Source: Flavipsychrobacter sp. (GTDB lineage Bacteria; Bacteroidota; Bacteroidia; Chitinophagales; Chitinophagaceae). From it: a stretch of 64,000 nucleotides of DNA. The stretch covers positions 388,324 through 452,323 of the forward strand of contig JARLGY010000037.1 in the NCBI GenBank assembly GCA_031292525.1, in the 5' to 3' direction. Of this stretch, positions 44,317 to 52,774 are shown one piece after another. The notes below the pieces were generated by a model, which saw nothing but the letters and a program-made list of their open reading frames with translations, did not search any database and had not been told where the DNA came from. How positions within the stretch are numbered: the first letter of the stretch is position 1; every line of letters starts with the position of its first letter. The position numbers and the translations under genes are program-made.

Positions 44317-46998
44317 ATGAAAATCGGGAAACTGTTCAAGCGTTTATTACTTTTTGTTGGCGTACTAGTGGGCCTGTTAGTGCTCACTGCTATACTGGTG
44401 CCAGTGTTGTTTAAAGACAAGATACTGGCAACCCTTAAAACACAAATGAATACTAACCTGGATGCGGTTACCGACTTTAAAGATATAGACATCTCTCTAT
44501 TCCATCATTTCCCCAACCTGTCTGTAGGCATTATGGACATCAGTATAAAAGGTAAGGGATACTACAAGGATGATACGCTGATAGCCGCAAAAGACATTGA
44601 AGTTACGGTTGACATAATGCAAGCTATACATGGCGTTTATGACATTTTAAGTGTGGACCTGAATACGCCCCGCATACATGCTTTAGTAAACGACAAAGGC
44701 CAGGCTAACTGGAACATCACCAAGCCCGACACTACAACCAAAGCTGCTACCCCTGCACAGTCATCATCATTCGCCTTCAAACTGCGCAAGTACTCTATTG
44801 AGAACGGGTATATTGAGTACAAGGATGACCAAGGTAAGATGAGTGCCATAATAGACAACCTGAACCACAATGGCAGCGGCGATTTTACCAGCGATGCATT
44901 TACACTCAGCACCCATACCACTATAGATGCCCTGAGCTTTGCATACGGCAACATACCCTACCTGGCTAAAGTTAAAACCCTTGTGGATATGGACCTGCAG
45001 GTAGATAATAAGAACAACAAATACACCTTCAATACAGATAAGATACAGCTGAACGGATTGAAGCTGGCCACCAAAGGGTTTGTGCAATTACCAGACACTA
45101 TTAACACCCTGATGGATATACAGTTCAGTACGCCATCCAATAACTTCAAAGATATTCTATCTCTTATACCGGGTATATACCAGGCTGATTTTAAGAACAT
45201 ACAGACCAGCGGTACAGTGGCGCTTAGCGGCTTTGCAAAGGGCACTTACAACAGCAAGCAGATGCCTGCATTCCAGGTGAACCTAGCTATACAAAACGGC
45301 ATGTTCCGCTACCCTTCCCTGCCGTCTGCAGTAACCGATATACAGGTAAAAATGCAGGCCGCTAATAATGATGGTGTGCCGGACCACACTGTTGTGAACG
45401 TAGAAAAAGCACACCTGGTGCTGGCTAATGCCCCCTTTGATATGCACCTGATATTAAAGACCCCGATATCAGATCCATACATTGATGCGGGGCTTAAAGG
45501 CCGCATAGATCTTGGGCAGGTGCAGCAGTTTATGAAATTGGAGGCAGGCACTAAACTAACAGGAATAGTAACCGCCGATGTAACTGCAAAGGGTGCAATT
45601 GCAGCTGCTCAAAAACAGCAGTTCGACAAATTTTATGCAGCCGGCACAATAGGCATCAGCAATATGCTCTATGCATCAAAAGACTACCCGGGTGGCGTAG
45701 CATTGAGCAATTTGCTGCTCACGTTCAATCCTAAGAACGTGAGTGTTTCGGGATTAAAAGCACAATATCTGCAGAGCAATTTTACAGGCGATGGCACTAT
45801 CAACAATCTGCTGGGCTACTACTTCCACAAAGAGGCGCTGAGCGGCACTTTTACTGTAGCTGCCGATAAGGTAGATGTAAACAAATTTATGGGCACCAGC
45901 AGTACTGCACAACCTGCCACCAGCACTACCCCGCCATCTGCAACAACAACTCCATTCCTGGTGCCTGACAACCTGGATATAACACTCAACGCCACAGTGG
46001 GAACAGTATTATACGACAAGCTAACACTTACGAATGTAAAAGGCACCTTACTGGTGAAAGACCAAACAGTTACCATGAAGGACATAAGCGGTAACGGACT
46101 TGATGGTACCATGGTAATAAACGGATCGTACAGTACAAAGAACGATAAGAAGAACCCCGACATCACTATGGCATACAAGGTGCAGAATGTGGATATACAG
46201 AAGACCTACAATGCATTTATAACCGTGCAGAAAATGATGCCTGCAGGTAAGTACATAAGCGGCAAAATATCATCGCAGCTGACCATGCAGGGGAAGATGG
46301 GACAAGATATGACACCTGTGATTAATAGCCTTACCGGCAAGGGCGACCTGCTGATCATTAATGGTGTGCTGAGTGGCTTCCCGGCTATGCAGCAGCTGGG
46401 CGATAAGCTAAACATCAGCCAGCTAAAAAGCTTTCCGCTGCAGGATATAAAGAACTTTTTCACTTTCGTAAATGGCAGGGTGATCGTTGATCCATACAAG
46501 TTTAAAGAAGGTGATATTGACTTTGAAGTGGCCGGCAGTCATGGTTTCGATCAGACCATAAAATATGGATTGAACCTTACGGTACCGCGCTCTATGATGG
46601 GCAGTGCAGGTAACACCATGATCAATAACCTGGTGAACCAGGCGGCAGGCAAGGGAGTAGCTATAAACGTAGGCGACAAAGTGAACCTGGCTATAACTAT
46701 AGGCGGTACCATTACTGTACCTAAAATAGAAACCAACCTGAAGAGCCTTGCAGGCGATGCAGTGAATAATGTAAAACAGCAAATAACCAACGAAATAAAA
46801 AGCAAAACAGATAGCGTGAAACGTGTAGTAAAAGACACGGTTAACGCTATAAAGAAGCAAGCATTAAATGCGGCAGCCGAGGAATTGAAAAACCAAATTT
46901 CAGGCAACAAGGATACCACGCATAAGAACACCCTGGACGATACTAAGAAGAAAGCTCAAGATGCAGTAAAAGGATTGAAAGGCTTGTTTGGAAAATAG
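44317..46998 (+). CDS. AsmA-family envelope protein
   Basis: An 893-residue protein with an N-terminal transmembrane anchor (about 8-32), followed by the typical AsmA start (KDIDISLFHHFPNLSVGIMDISIKG) and a very long beta-strand-rich periplasmic body. AsmA proteins are thought to form lipid-carrying grooves between the membranes. Near the C-terminus (LKSFPLQDIKNFFTFVNGRVIVDPYKF...) is the AsmA C-domain. The last ~100 residues are a Lys/Asp-rich, helical, presumably periplasmic tail. A Pro/Thr/Ser-rich linker is visible near 525-545. A single-gene unit; no obvious partner nearby. Confidence 0.85.
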   Translation: MKIGKLFKRLLLFVGVLVGLLVLTAILVPVLFKDKILATLKTQMNTNLDAVTDFKDIDISLFHHFPNLSVGIMDISIKGKGYYKDDTLIAAKDIEVTVDIMQAIHGVYDILSVDLNTPRIHALVNDKGQANWNITKPDTTTKAATPAQSSSFAFKLRKYSIENGYIEYKDDQGKMSAIIDNLNHNGSGDFTSDAFTLSTHTTIDALSFAYGNIPYLAKVKTLVDMDLQVDNKNNKYTFNTDKIQLNGLKLATKGFVQLPDTINTLMDIQFSTPSNNFKDILSLIPGIYQADFKNIQTSGTVALSGFAKGTYNSKQMPAFQVNLAIQNGMFRYPSLPSAVTDIQVKMQAANNDGVPDHTVVNVEKAHLVLANAPFDMHLILKTPISDPYIDAGLKGRIDLGQVQQFMKLEAGTKLTGIVTADVTAKGAIAAAQKQQFDKFYAAGTIGISNMLYASKDYPGGVALSNLLLTFNPKNVSVSGLKAQYLQSNFTGDGTINNLLGYYFHKEALSGTFTVAADKVDVNKFMGTSSTAQPATSTTPPSATTTPFLVPDNLDITLNATVGTVLYDKLTLTNVKGTLLVKDQTVTMKDISGNGLDGTMVINGSYSTKNDKKNPDITMAYKVQNVDIQKTYNAFITVQKMMPAGKYISGKISSQLTMQGKMGQDMTPVINSLTGKGDLLIINGVLSGFPAMQQLGDKLNISQLKSFPLQDIKNFFTFVNGRVIVDPYKFKEGDIDFEVAGSHGFDQTIKYGLNLTVPRSMMGSAGNTMINNLVNQAAGKGVAINVGDKVNLAITIGGTITVPKIETNLKSLAGDAVNNVKQQITNEIKSKTDSVKRVVKDTVNAIKKQALNAAAEELKNQISGNKDTTHKNTLDDTKKKAQDAVKGLKGLFGK

Positions 46999-47080
46999 CG
47001 GCTACGCGAATGCTAATAAAAATATAAGGACAAATACTGCTATTAAACTTTTGGCTCTGTAAAGACTCAAAGAGTAAAAT

Positions 47081-47245
47081 ATGCAGGAAATGAAAACGAT
47101 AAAACAAGCCGTATTACTATTGGTATTAGCAACAAGTTTTGCATCGTGTGTGGTGGCTGTGCGCCCTGCCCACCCATGGGTACGGGCACATTGGGAAATG
47201 GACCGTTTTGGACACAGGTATTGGGTAAGAGGGCACTATGCATAG
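47081..47245 (+). CDS. Very small lipoprotein (54 aa)
   Basis: ATG at 47081 to TAG at 47243-47245. The 54-residue product has a signal peptide and lipobox FASC (Cys23). It then has a short His/Trp/Tyr-rich mature part (HPWVRAHWEMDRFGHRYWVR). The WVRxH..(x)..W..GH pattern resembles WXXGXW-type repeat lipoproteins seen in Bacteroidota. It is too short for usual annotation thresholds. Function unknown. Confidence 0.65.
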   Translation: MQEMKTIKQAVLLLVLATSFASCVVAVRPAHPWVRAHWEMDRFGHRYWVRGHYA

Positions 47246-47274
47246 GCTTTATAGGTAACGCCACGCAACTTATG

Positions 47275-47317
47275 TACTGCAATAGTACAAGCCGAAAAGG
47301 TTTGCACTATTGCAGTA
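47275..47317. repeat. Long inverted repeat next to repeat copy 1
   Basis: TACTGCAATAGT at 47275-47286 is the reverse complement of ACTATTGCAGTA at 47306-47317, extended inwards by three pairs after one mismatch. There is no T run, so it is not a classic terminator. Confidence 0.7.
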
Positions 47318-47460
47318 AGGGTTGAGTCTTCTCAGCGTACCATATACGCTTTCTCTTTACACAACTCCGCTGCGTACCAATGCCCCTGTAGGGGGCTCCG
47401 CTTTGTAGCCATTATCAATAAAGCCGTTATGCACCCTGTAGGGGTGCCCATACAAAACAA
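47310..47460. repeat. Hairpin-containing dispersed repeat, copy 1
   Basis: Within it, 47351-47450 matches 48688-48787 without gaps and with three visible mismatches. It holds two short palindromes sharing a CCCTGTAGGGG core (GCCCCTGTAGGGGGC and GCACCCTGTAGGGGTGC). It looks like a REP/MITE-type element. Confidence 0.8.
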
Positions 47461-47625
47461 TGTTTGGTAACTATACCCAGTTACACGCAAGGAGCTAATT
47501 TGGAAGCGTCGTGAATAATGCTATATAATAAACATTCAAAGTTTATTTGTGATGTTGTTTTTATACGTGAACTATTACGTATATTATATATGTAGGGCTA
47601 TTCCTAAAAACAAACATCAACCATT

Positions 47626-47892
47626 ATGATTACAGACAACCCAGAACATGAATTTGAAGATAAGCTCCATGGGAAGCATTATTTATTTCATGCTACCAAA
47701 GACCCTTTGGGAGTGATTTCCCTATCTTTATTCCCAAAGGAAAGTAAAGAGTTCAATAACGAATACCCAGAGGTAAGAATCCAGATAAAAGGACAAATTC
47801 CTGATGAAGCGCGATGTATAGGTAGCATTCGCCTTTCGGGTGCGGAATTAATGACAATTACAAGCAAAACTTTAGCGCAATACGCTAAATAG
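47626..47892 (+). CDS. Small protein of unknown function (88 aa)
   Basis: An 88-residue soluble protein, acidic overall, with no signal peptide or transmembrane segment. It starts MITDNPEHEFED and has beta-strand-like stretches (YLFHATKDPLGVISLSLF, VRIQIKGQIP) followed by an acidic/Thr-rich end. I recognise no family. The terminator right after (47911-47950) and a plausible ATG support it as a real gene. It lies between the two copies of the dispersed repeat, in an accessory stretch. Confidence 0.6.
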   Translation: MITDNPEHEFEDKLHGKHYLFHATKDPLGVISLSLFPKESKEFNNEYPEVRIQIKGQIPDEARCIGSIRLSGAELMTITSKTLAQYAK

Positions 47893-47910
47893 GGTTTACC
47901 TTACAAGCGA

Positions 47911-47950
47911 AACAAGAGGCTGTCCCGATTTTTGAGGCAGCCTCTTGTTT
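47911..47950. terminator. Terminator after the 88-aa gene
   Basis: AACAAGAGGCTG (47911-47922) pairs with CAGCCTCTTGTT (47938-47949). The interior resembles the hairpins at 28425 and 59194. Confidence 0.8.
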
Positions 47951-48173
47951 TGGAATAATTTTAATATCTTTCAAAAAACATAGAATCCGCGATACTTATT
48001 TTACTGCATTTACCAGAAGGCGTCAATGGATTTGGATATTATTGGTTTTAAACGGAATCCCCTTCTTTGTTTTTAAGGTTGTACAATGGTATGGCCAATC
48101 AAAAAATAAAAAATAAATCATAGCAACTAAAGAAGAAGCTATCAAAATACTTACAGAGCAAGGAAGACAAGTA

Positions 48174-48386
48174 ATGGGATTGAGTGCGCCAATGTTACCC
48201 GCTGGGGCTAAAATATCTGTAGTTGATGCAGATAAATATACCGCGCTAAAAAATAGCATTCATGATAAGGTATTTGCTATTTATGCGCCCGACCTTAACG
48301 ACAAAGAAAAGTGGGCTGTAATTGCTGTATTGGAAAATGAACTGGATGATTTCATAAGAAACAACCACAAAAGGGATATTGAATAA
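48174..48386 (+). CDS. Small protein of unknown function, possibly N-terminally truncated
   Basis: The ATG at 48174 gives 70 residues (MGLSAPMLPAGAKISVVDAD...). The frame is open further back to 48117, and the extra codons read like genuine coding sequence (ATKEEAIKILTEQGRQ), beginning at an ATA (48120) where an ATG would be expected. So either a non-canonical start is used or the original start was lost by a point change. A helical, charged C-terminus (DKEKWAVIAVLENELDDFI) suggests a soluble protein. No family recognised. Confidence 0.45.
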   Translation: MGLSAPMLPAGAKISVVDADKYTALKNSIHDKVFAIYAPDLNDKEKWAVIAVLENELDDFIRNNHKRDIE

Positions 48387-48423
48387 CTTCCACCTTCATC
48401 TATGGCATTACCGATTTTTTGCC

Positions 48424-48606
48424 TTAATGGTTGCCTTTTAAAAGAATGTCTAATTTATTTTCTATCTCCGTTTGTTTTCGTTGGATAGAACTAATTGACA
48501 CATTTATATCCTCAAAGCGATTATCAATCTGTTCAAGCCAGTGGAATAAACTCTCCATTACTTCTTTGTTCATTTCTATTCGCTTAAAATTTCGAGGAAG
48601 TGGCAT
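48424..48606 (-). CDS. Small coiled-coil protein of unknown function
   Basis: ATG at 48606 gives 60 residues: MPLPRNFKRIEMNKEVMESL, then a helix with heptad-like pattern (IDNRFEDINVSISSIQRKQ, IENKLDILL). An alternative ATG at 48645 adds a hydrophobic lead that looks less natural, and one at 48573 would shorten it. Probably a small coiled-coil or regulatory protein. It runs convergently with the preceding small gene. Confidence 0.45.
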   Translation of the reverse strand: MPLPRNFKRIEMNKEVMESLFHWLEQIDNRFEDINVSISSIQRKQTEIENKLDILLKGNH

Positions 48607-48646
48607 AAGAATATTTAAAATTAAAGGTAACCAAAAAGGCTGCAAT

Positions 48647-48796
48647 TTGCTGTAAGATTCGAGCCTTCTCAGCTTCCTATATCCCCCTTCTCTTTACACA
48701 ACTCCGCTGCGTACCAATGCCCCTGTAGAGGGCTTCCCTTTGTAGCCATTATCAATAAAGCCGTTATGCACCCTGTAGGGGTGCCCACACAAAATA
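48647..48796. repeat. Hairpin-containing dispersed repeat, copy 2
   Basis: Matches copy 1 (47310-47460), same orientation, offset 1337 bases in the gap-free core. It keeps the GCACCCTGTAGGGGTGC palindrome, while the first palindrome has changes in one arm. Confidence 0.8.
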
Positions 48797-49014
48797 CATC
48801 TTTTATAAAGTTGCTTTGTAAATCCTCAAAATGACCCCCTAAATCCCATAATACAAATACTAATACCCTTACCGGCAAAGCAACACAGTCGAATAAAAAA
48901 AGCATGCTACCACCGCAGCAGCAGTAAGTTATACACACCATTGTGGCACCATGTAAATCCAATTTTTTCAGCAATAAAAAAATGAAAACCTTTGGGCCAA
49001 AAACTGTAAACCCT

Positions 49015-50187
49015 ATGAAAACCATCCAGCAACAACAAGCCAAATATTTTTTCTTCAGCACCTCCAAAACACAAAAAGACATTGCACAAAAGGTCGGTGT
49101 AGCGGAAAAGACCGTTAACAGGTGGATAAAACAAGAAGCTTGGGACGAACTTAAAAAAGCAGCCCTTGCCGCTCCCGCAATCATCGTTAACCATCTCTAT
49201 AGTCAGGTGGTCGAGTTGCAGAACCATATTGCATGTCGCGAACCAGGTAACCGTTTCCCAACAATACAGGAAGCTGAGATCACCCGCAAACTCATCAACA
49301 GTATTAGCAAACTGGGCATGGGCCAATCGTTAAGTAATCAGGTACAGGTTATGAAATCTTTTGCAGGCTACATGGGCGATACCGACAGCGAGTTTGCCGA
49401 GAAATTTACAGACTATTTTGTCGACTACACACGTAGCCACGATAAGGATGGTTATTATCCGCATGAATTTTTATACAATGTCAAGGCGCCTAAAGCTGAT
49501 CCTGAAATCATACAAGGCATAAAAGAAGACGTGGAGAAAAGCGTCAGTCGTTACAACTATCGTTTCTTTCATGGCGATCCTGGTTGGGAACAAACTGGCA
49601 TACCATTCACAAAACTAAAATGGGATGACATCCCGCATCACGACCCTCCTACCTTACCCGATAGCAAACTAATGTGGATAGGCAACGGACAATTGTTCGA
49701 TCTGGAACAAGGCACTCGTCGCAAAATGACAAGTGATGAAGCCAATACATTTTATGAGGTAGGCTTCGATGTAGAATGGGAGAAATACGACCAGTCAGGG
49801 GTCAGCGAACTGCCTGAAAATAACAAAATGTCCGTTACAAATAGCAATGCACAAACAGACATTTCAAATACATCACCGTCTGAAATTCATTACCACAAAG
49901 GAATTGAGCTGCAAAGTACTGCAAATGCCAACCTCCATTCAACAGACATTTCTGGACATAACGTTCCCTACTCAACCACTAATAATGAAGCGCCCGAAGT
50001 TTATGAAATACCAGAAGAACTGGTGAATTGGTGGCCCGAAGTTCCGCTGCTTCCGGGTGGTATCAAATGGATAGGGCGTGGTCGTGTGTACGATATTCCC
50101 AACAACCAGAGCCGCGATATGATGTACACAGAAGCATTGCAGTTCCAGGAATTAGGTTTCGATAAAGTGAAACTGCGCTGGGGCTGA
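49015..50187 (+). CDS. Terminase-small-subunit-like HTH protein with duplicated C-terminal module
   Basis: Start ATG 49015 (alternatives 48982, 48943). The product of about 390 residues begins with a helix-turn-helix block (SKTQKDIAQKVGVAEKTVNRWIKQEAWDELKK) like phage terminase small subunits, which bind viral DNA ends for packaging. The C-terminal half carries two copies of a ~43-residue module: DSKLMWIGNGQLFDLEQGTRRKM...EANTFYEVGFDVEW and GGIKWIGRGRVYDIPNNQSRDM...EALQFQELGFDKVKLRW. No large terminase, portal or capsid genes are nearby, so it is an isolated phage-derived or domesticated gene rather than a prophage. Confidence 0.6.
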   Translation: MKTIQQQQAKYFFFSTSKTQKDIAQKVGVAEKTVNRWIKQEAWDELKKAALAAPAIIVNHLYSQVVELQNHIACREPGNRFPTIQEAEITRKLINSISKLGMGQSLSNQVQVMKSFAGYMGDTDSEFAEKFTDYFVDYTRSHDKDGYYPHEFLYNVKAPKADPEIIQGIKEDVEKSVSRYNYRFFHGDPGWEQTGIPFTKLKWDDIPHHDPPTLPDSKLMWIGNGQLFDLEQGTRRKMTSDEANTFYEVGFDVEWEKYDQSGVSELPENNKMSVTNSNAQTDISNTSPSEIHYHKGIELQSTANANLHSTDISGHNVPYSTTNNEAPEVYEIPEELVNWWPEVPLLPGGIKWIGRGRVYDIPNNQSRDMMYTEALQFQELGFDKVKLRWG

Positions 50188-50282
50188 TCCTTTACCTCAT
50201 AAGTTGCTTCCGCACGCTGCTATTCACAATACCATAAAATGCTAAGCCTTTTAAGTAATATTGGGTTCTATTTACTATACTG

Positions 50283-51707
50283 ATGTTGTTTAATTCGTTG
50301 CCCTTCTTAGTGTTCATGGTGTTGGTATTTGCGCTGTACTGGTCGGCGGCCAATAACCGCAGGGTACAGAACATTTTGCTGCTGGCAGCCAATTATGTAT
50401 TCTATGCCTGGTGGGATTGGCGATTCCTTGCGCTACTAATTACTTATGGCCTAGTCATCTACTTTATAGGGCATAAAATATACGAAGCCGATAAACCCAA
50501 TAAAAAATGGTGGCTGCGGCTGGCATTGCTATTCGGTATAGGTACCCTTTCTTATTTCAAGTACACCAATTTTTTCATAGGCTCGTTTAAGGATGTGGTA
50601 ATGAAACTAGGTGGCCACAGCAGCCTGCACACGCTGAATATTATATTACCGCTGGGTATTAGCTTTTTCACATTCCAGTCGCTGGGGTATGTGCTGGATA
50701 TTAACAACGGGAAGATAAAACCAACAACGGATCTGCTTTCATTCATGGCGTTTGTGAGCTTTTTCCCAACTGTACTATCTGGCCCTATAGAGCGTGCAGA
50801 CAACCTGCTGGTACAATTGCAGCACAAAAGGGTATTTAGTAACGAGCAGGCCAAAGACGGATTGAGGCAGATACTTTGGGGGCTGTTTAAAAAGATGGTA
50901 ATAGCCGACAACCTGGGCCATATAGTAGATGCTATTTATGGGGCTTATGGAGGCTCATCATCGGCCGCATTAGCAGCAGGCATACTTATATTCCCATTCC
51001 AGCTCTATGCCGACTTTTCGGGCTATTCTGATATGGCCACGGGTATAGCGAGCCTAATGGGTTTTAAGCTGGTCCGCAATTTTGCATATCCTTACTTTGC
51101 CCGCAGCATACCGGAATACTGGCGGCGCTGGCATATGAGCCTGACCAGCTGGATAACAGAATACCTGTATACACCATTGAGCATAGCCCTGCGCGATTAT
51201 GGCAAAGCGGGTATGATACTGGCCATCTTCATCACCTACATTATTATTGGGTTCTGGCATGGCGCCAACTGGACGTACATTGTATTCGGCATTGTATTCA
51301 GCATTTACTTCAGCATTTTCCTGATGAAGAAAAAAAGAAAAAAGAAAAAAGCGCCTGAAAATGATTTGTCGCTAAAGAATATAGGACTTATGGTGCAGAC
51401 GTTTTTGCTGGTGGCATTTGCTGACCTGTTCTTTAGGGCTGCAAGTGTAAAGGACGCATTTGGCTACCTGCATGATCTTATCACTGCAAAAACTACAGGC
51501 AACGGCCTGGCTGCTTATGCTGACATTTCTTTGCTGCTGATACCCGTATTGTTGGTAATAGAGTGGCTGGGGCGGTACAAAACACACCCACTGGTTATGA
51601 CCAACCAACCCAGGTTGCCGGTGCGCTGGGCCATATATGTTGTGTTACTATTGTTCATCTTCTTCTGCGCAGGGGAGCAACAAAAATTCATTTACCTGCA
51701 GTTCTAA
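50283..51707 (+). CDS. MBOAT-family O-acyltransferase (AlgI/DltB-like)
   Basis: A 474-residue polytopic membrane protein with about ten hydrophobic segments. The MBOAT active-site His sits in FWHGANWT, and YWRRWHMSLTSWITEY is the family signature, with FFPTVLSGPIER near the middle. Such enzymes move acyl groups (often acetyl) from the cytoplasm onto exported polysaccharides or lipids, usually with a periplasmic SGNH-type partner; one is encoded directly downstream. The ATG at 50283 starts in a leading hydrophobic segment. A C-terminal extra helix is present. Confidence 0.92.
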   Translation: MLFNSLPFLVFMVLVFALYWSAANNRRVQNILLLAANYVFYAWWDWRFLALLITYGLVIYFIGHKIYEADKPNKKWWLRLALLFGIGTLSYFKYTNFFIGSFKDVVMKLGGHSSLHTLNIILPLGISFFTFQSLGYVLDINNGKIKPTTDLLSFMAFVSFFPTVLSGPIERADNLLVQLQHKRVFSNEQAKDGLRQILWGLFKKMVIADNLGHIVDAIYGAYGGSSSAALAAGILIFPFQLYADFSGYSDMATGIASLMGFKLVRNFAYPYFARSIPEYWRRWHMSLTSWITEYLYTPLSIALRDYGKAGMILAIFITYIIIGFWHGANWTYIVFGIVFSIYFSIFLMKKKRKKKKAPENDLSLKNIGLMVQTFLLVAFADLFFRAASVKDAFGYLHDLITAKTTGNGLAAYADISLLLIPVLLVIEWLGRYKTHPLVMTNQPRLPVRWAIYVVLLLFIFFCAGEQQKFIYLQF

Positions 51708-51712
51708 AGGAT

Positions 51713-52663
51713 ATGAAAAGATTTTTGCTCCACGTGGTCACATTTACCCTTACGATGACATTGTTGTTATCTGCTATTACGTGGGTGACAGATAATGGGC
51801 TGCGTAAAAGCGGCTTTAGCTGGTACAAAGACTGGAACGGTGTGAATGATGGCACCATTAACGCTGATGTGCTGATAATGGGCAGCTCGCACGCGCGCAG
51901 GGGCATACACCCTATGATAGTGGATAGTGCGCTACACGTAAACAGCTACAACCTGGGAATGGATGGGTATATGTTTGATATGCAACTGGCACGTTACCAG
52001 ATGTACCGCAAGCGCAATACGGCGCCAAAGCTCATTGTACTCTGCGTGGATTATAGTGAGCTAGGCACTACAAAACGCCTTATAGACCCCGAGCAGTTGC
52101 TACCTTACCTGCACGATGATGATGTAAGAACCGATGCGGTGAAAATAGGTATGCCTGCTTATTTGCAATACCTGCCTTTTTTAAAATACCAGAACCACCC
52201 CATGCTGGTGTGGAAGGCTGGATGTGCACTAACCCATGCACATACCGACAGACCCAATAGCTATAAAGGATTTTATGGCGAGCACCTGGAGTGGAATACA
52301 ACCACATTTCAGCAGTTTATGAAGGAGCATACCTATCTTGCCCCAGAGCTTTCGGACAGTGTGGTACAGCAGTTTGCCCAGTTTTTAGATTCTTGCAACA
52401 AGGAGCATATTAAGGTAGTGCTGGTATTCACACCACACTATTATCTTTTTAACCGGGCCGTACGCTACCGGGACAGTTATATGGCTTTCCTTAGCGCTAC
52501 AGCGGCTCAGCACCACGCGAAACTGCTCAACTACAATACAGATAGCATGTGCTACAACACCCACTATTTTGGCAACGGCACTCACCTGAGCCCTGAAGGA
52601 GTAACCCTGTTCACACAAAAATTGTGCGCCAGTCTCAGGCCAGATGGACACATAATAAAATAA
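51713..52663 (+). CDS. SGNH-hydrolase-like membrane-anchored partner of the MBOAT protein
   Basis: A 316-residue protein with an N-terminal membrane anchor (about 4-26) and an extracytoplasmic domain. SGNH-type block I is VLIMGSSHARRGIHP with the Ser, and a C-terminal THLSPEG holds the possible His. The start is the ATG at 51713, 5 bases after the MBOAT stop, preceded by an unusually good AAAGGA. The open frame extends upstream into the MBOAT gene, but that is not used. Together the pair resembles AlgI-AlgJ or PatA-PatB O-acetylation systems; the substrate is unknown. Confidence 0.85.
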   Translation: MKRFLLHVVTFTLTMTLLLSAITWVTDNGLRKSGFSWYKDWNGVNDGTINADVLIMGSSHARRGIHPMIVDSALHVNSYNLGMDGYMFDMQLARYQMYRKRNTAPKLIVLCVDYSELGTTKRLIDPEQLLPYLHDDDVRTDAVKIGMPAYLQYLPFLKYQNHPMLVWKAGCALTHAHTDRPNSYKGFYGEHLEWNTTTFQQFMKEHTYLAPELSDSVVQQFAQFLDSCNKEHIKVVLVFTPHYYLFNRAVRYRDSYMAFLSATAAQHHAKLLNYNTDSMCYNTHYFGNGTHLSPEGVTLFTQKLCASLRPDGHIIK

Positions 52664-52712
52664 CAACAAGCATAAAAGATAGGAGTAATAATACACGTTT
52701 GAAGTAAATTAA

Positions 52713-52743
52713 TTTGGATACTTCAACTGTTGTATTATTTTTG
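52713..52743 (+). promoter_or_regulatory. Complete Bacteroidota promoter for the PUR-alpha-like gene
   Basis: TTTG at 52713-52716, a 19-base spacer and TATTTTTG at 52736-52743. This fits the TTTG-N19-TAnnTTTG consensus, 32-62 bases ahead of the GTG start at 52775. The best promoter match I found in the window. Confidence 0.75.
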
Positions 52744-52774
52744 CCTCAAATTGATCACTAATAAATAAAGAATT

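Larger units (their letters stand above)
47246..47625. other. Non-coding region with inverted repeat and repeat copy 1
   Basis: 380 bases without a credible gene. It contains a 12-bp inverted repeat at 47275-47317 and the first copy of a ~150-bp element (47310-47460). AT-rich sequence leads into the small gene at 47626. Confidence 0.7.

Noticed and set aside
49015..50187. Prophage
   Set aside because: Only one phage-like gene is present; no portal, capsid, tail, integrase or lysis genes are nearby.
51563..51712. Upstream extension of the SGNH-like gene into the MBOAT gene
   Set aside because: The extension overlaps conserved MBOAT C-terminal coding sequence; the ATG at 51713 has a good ribosome-binding site and a clear membrane anchor.
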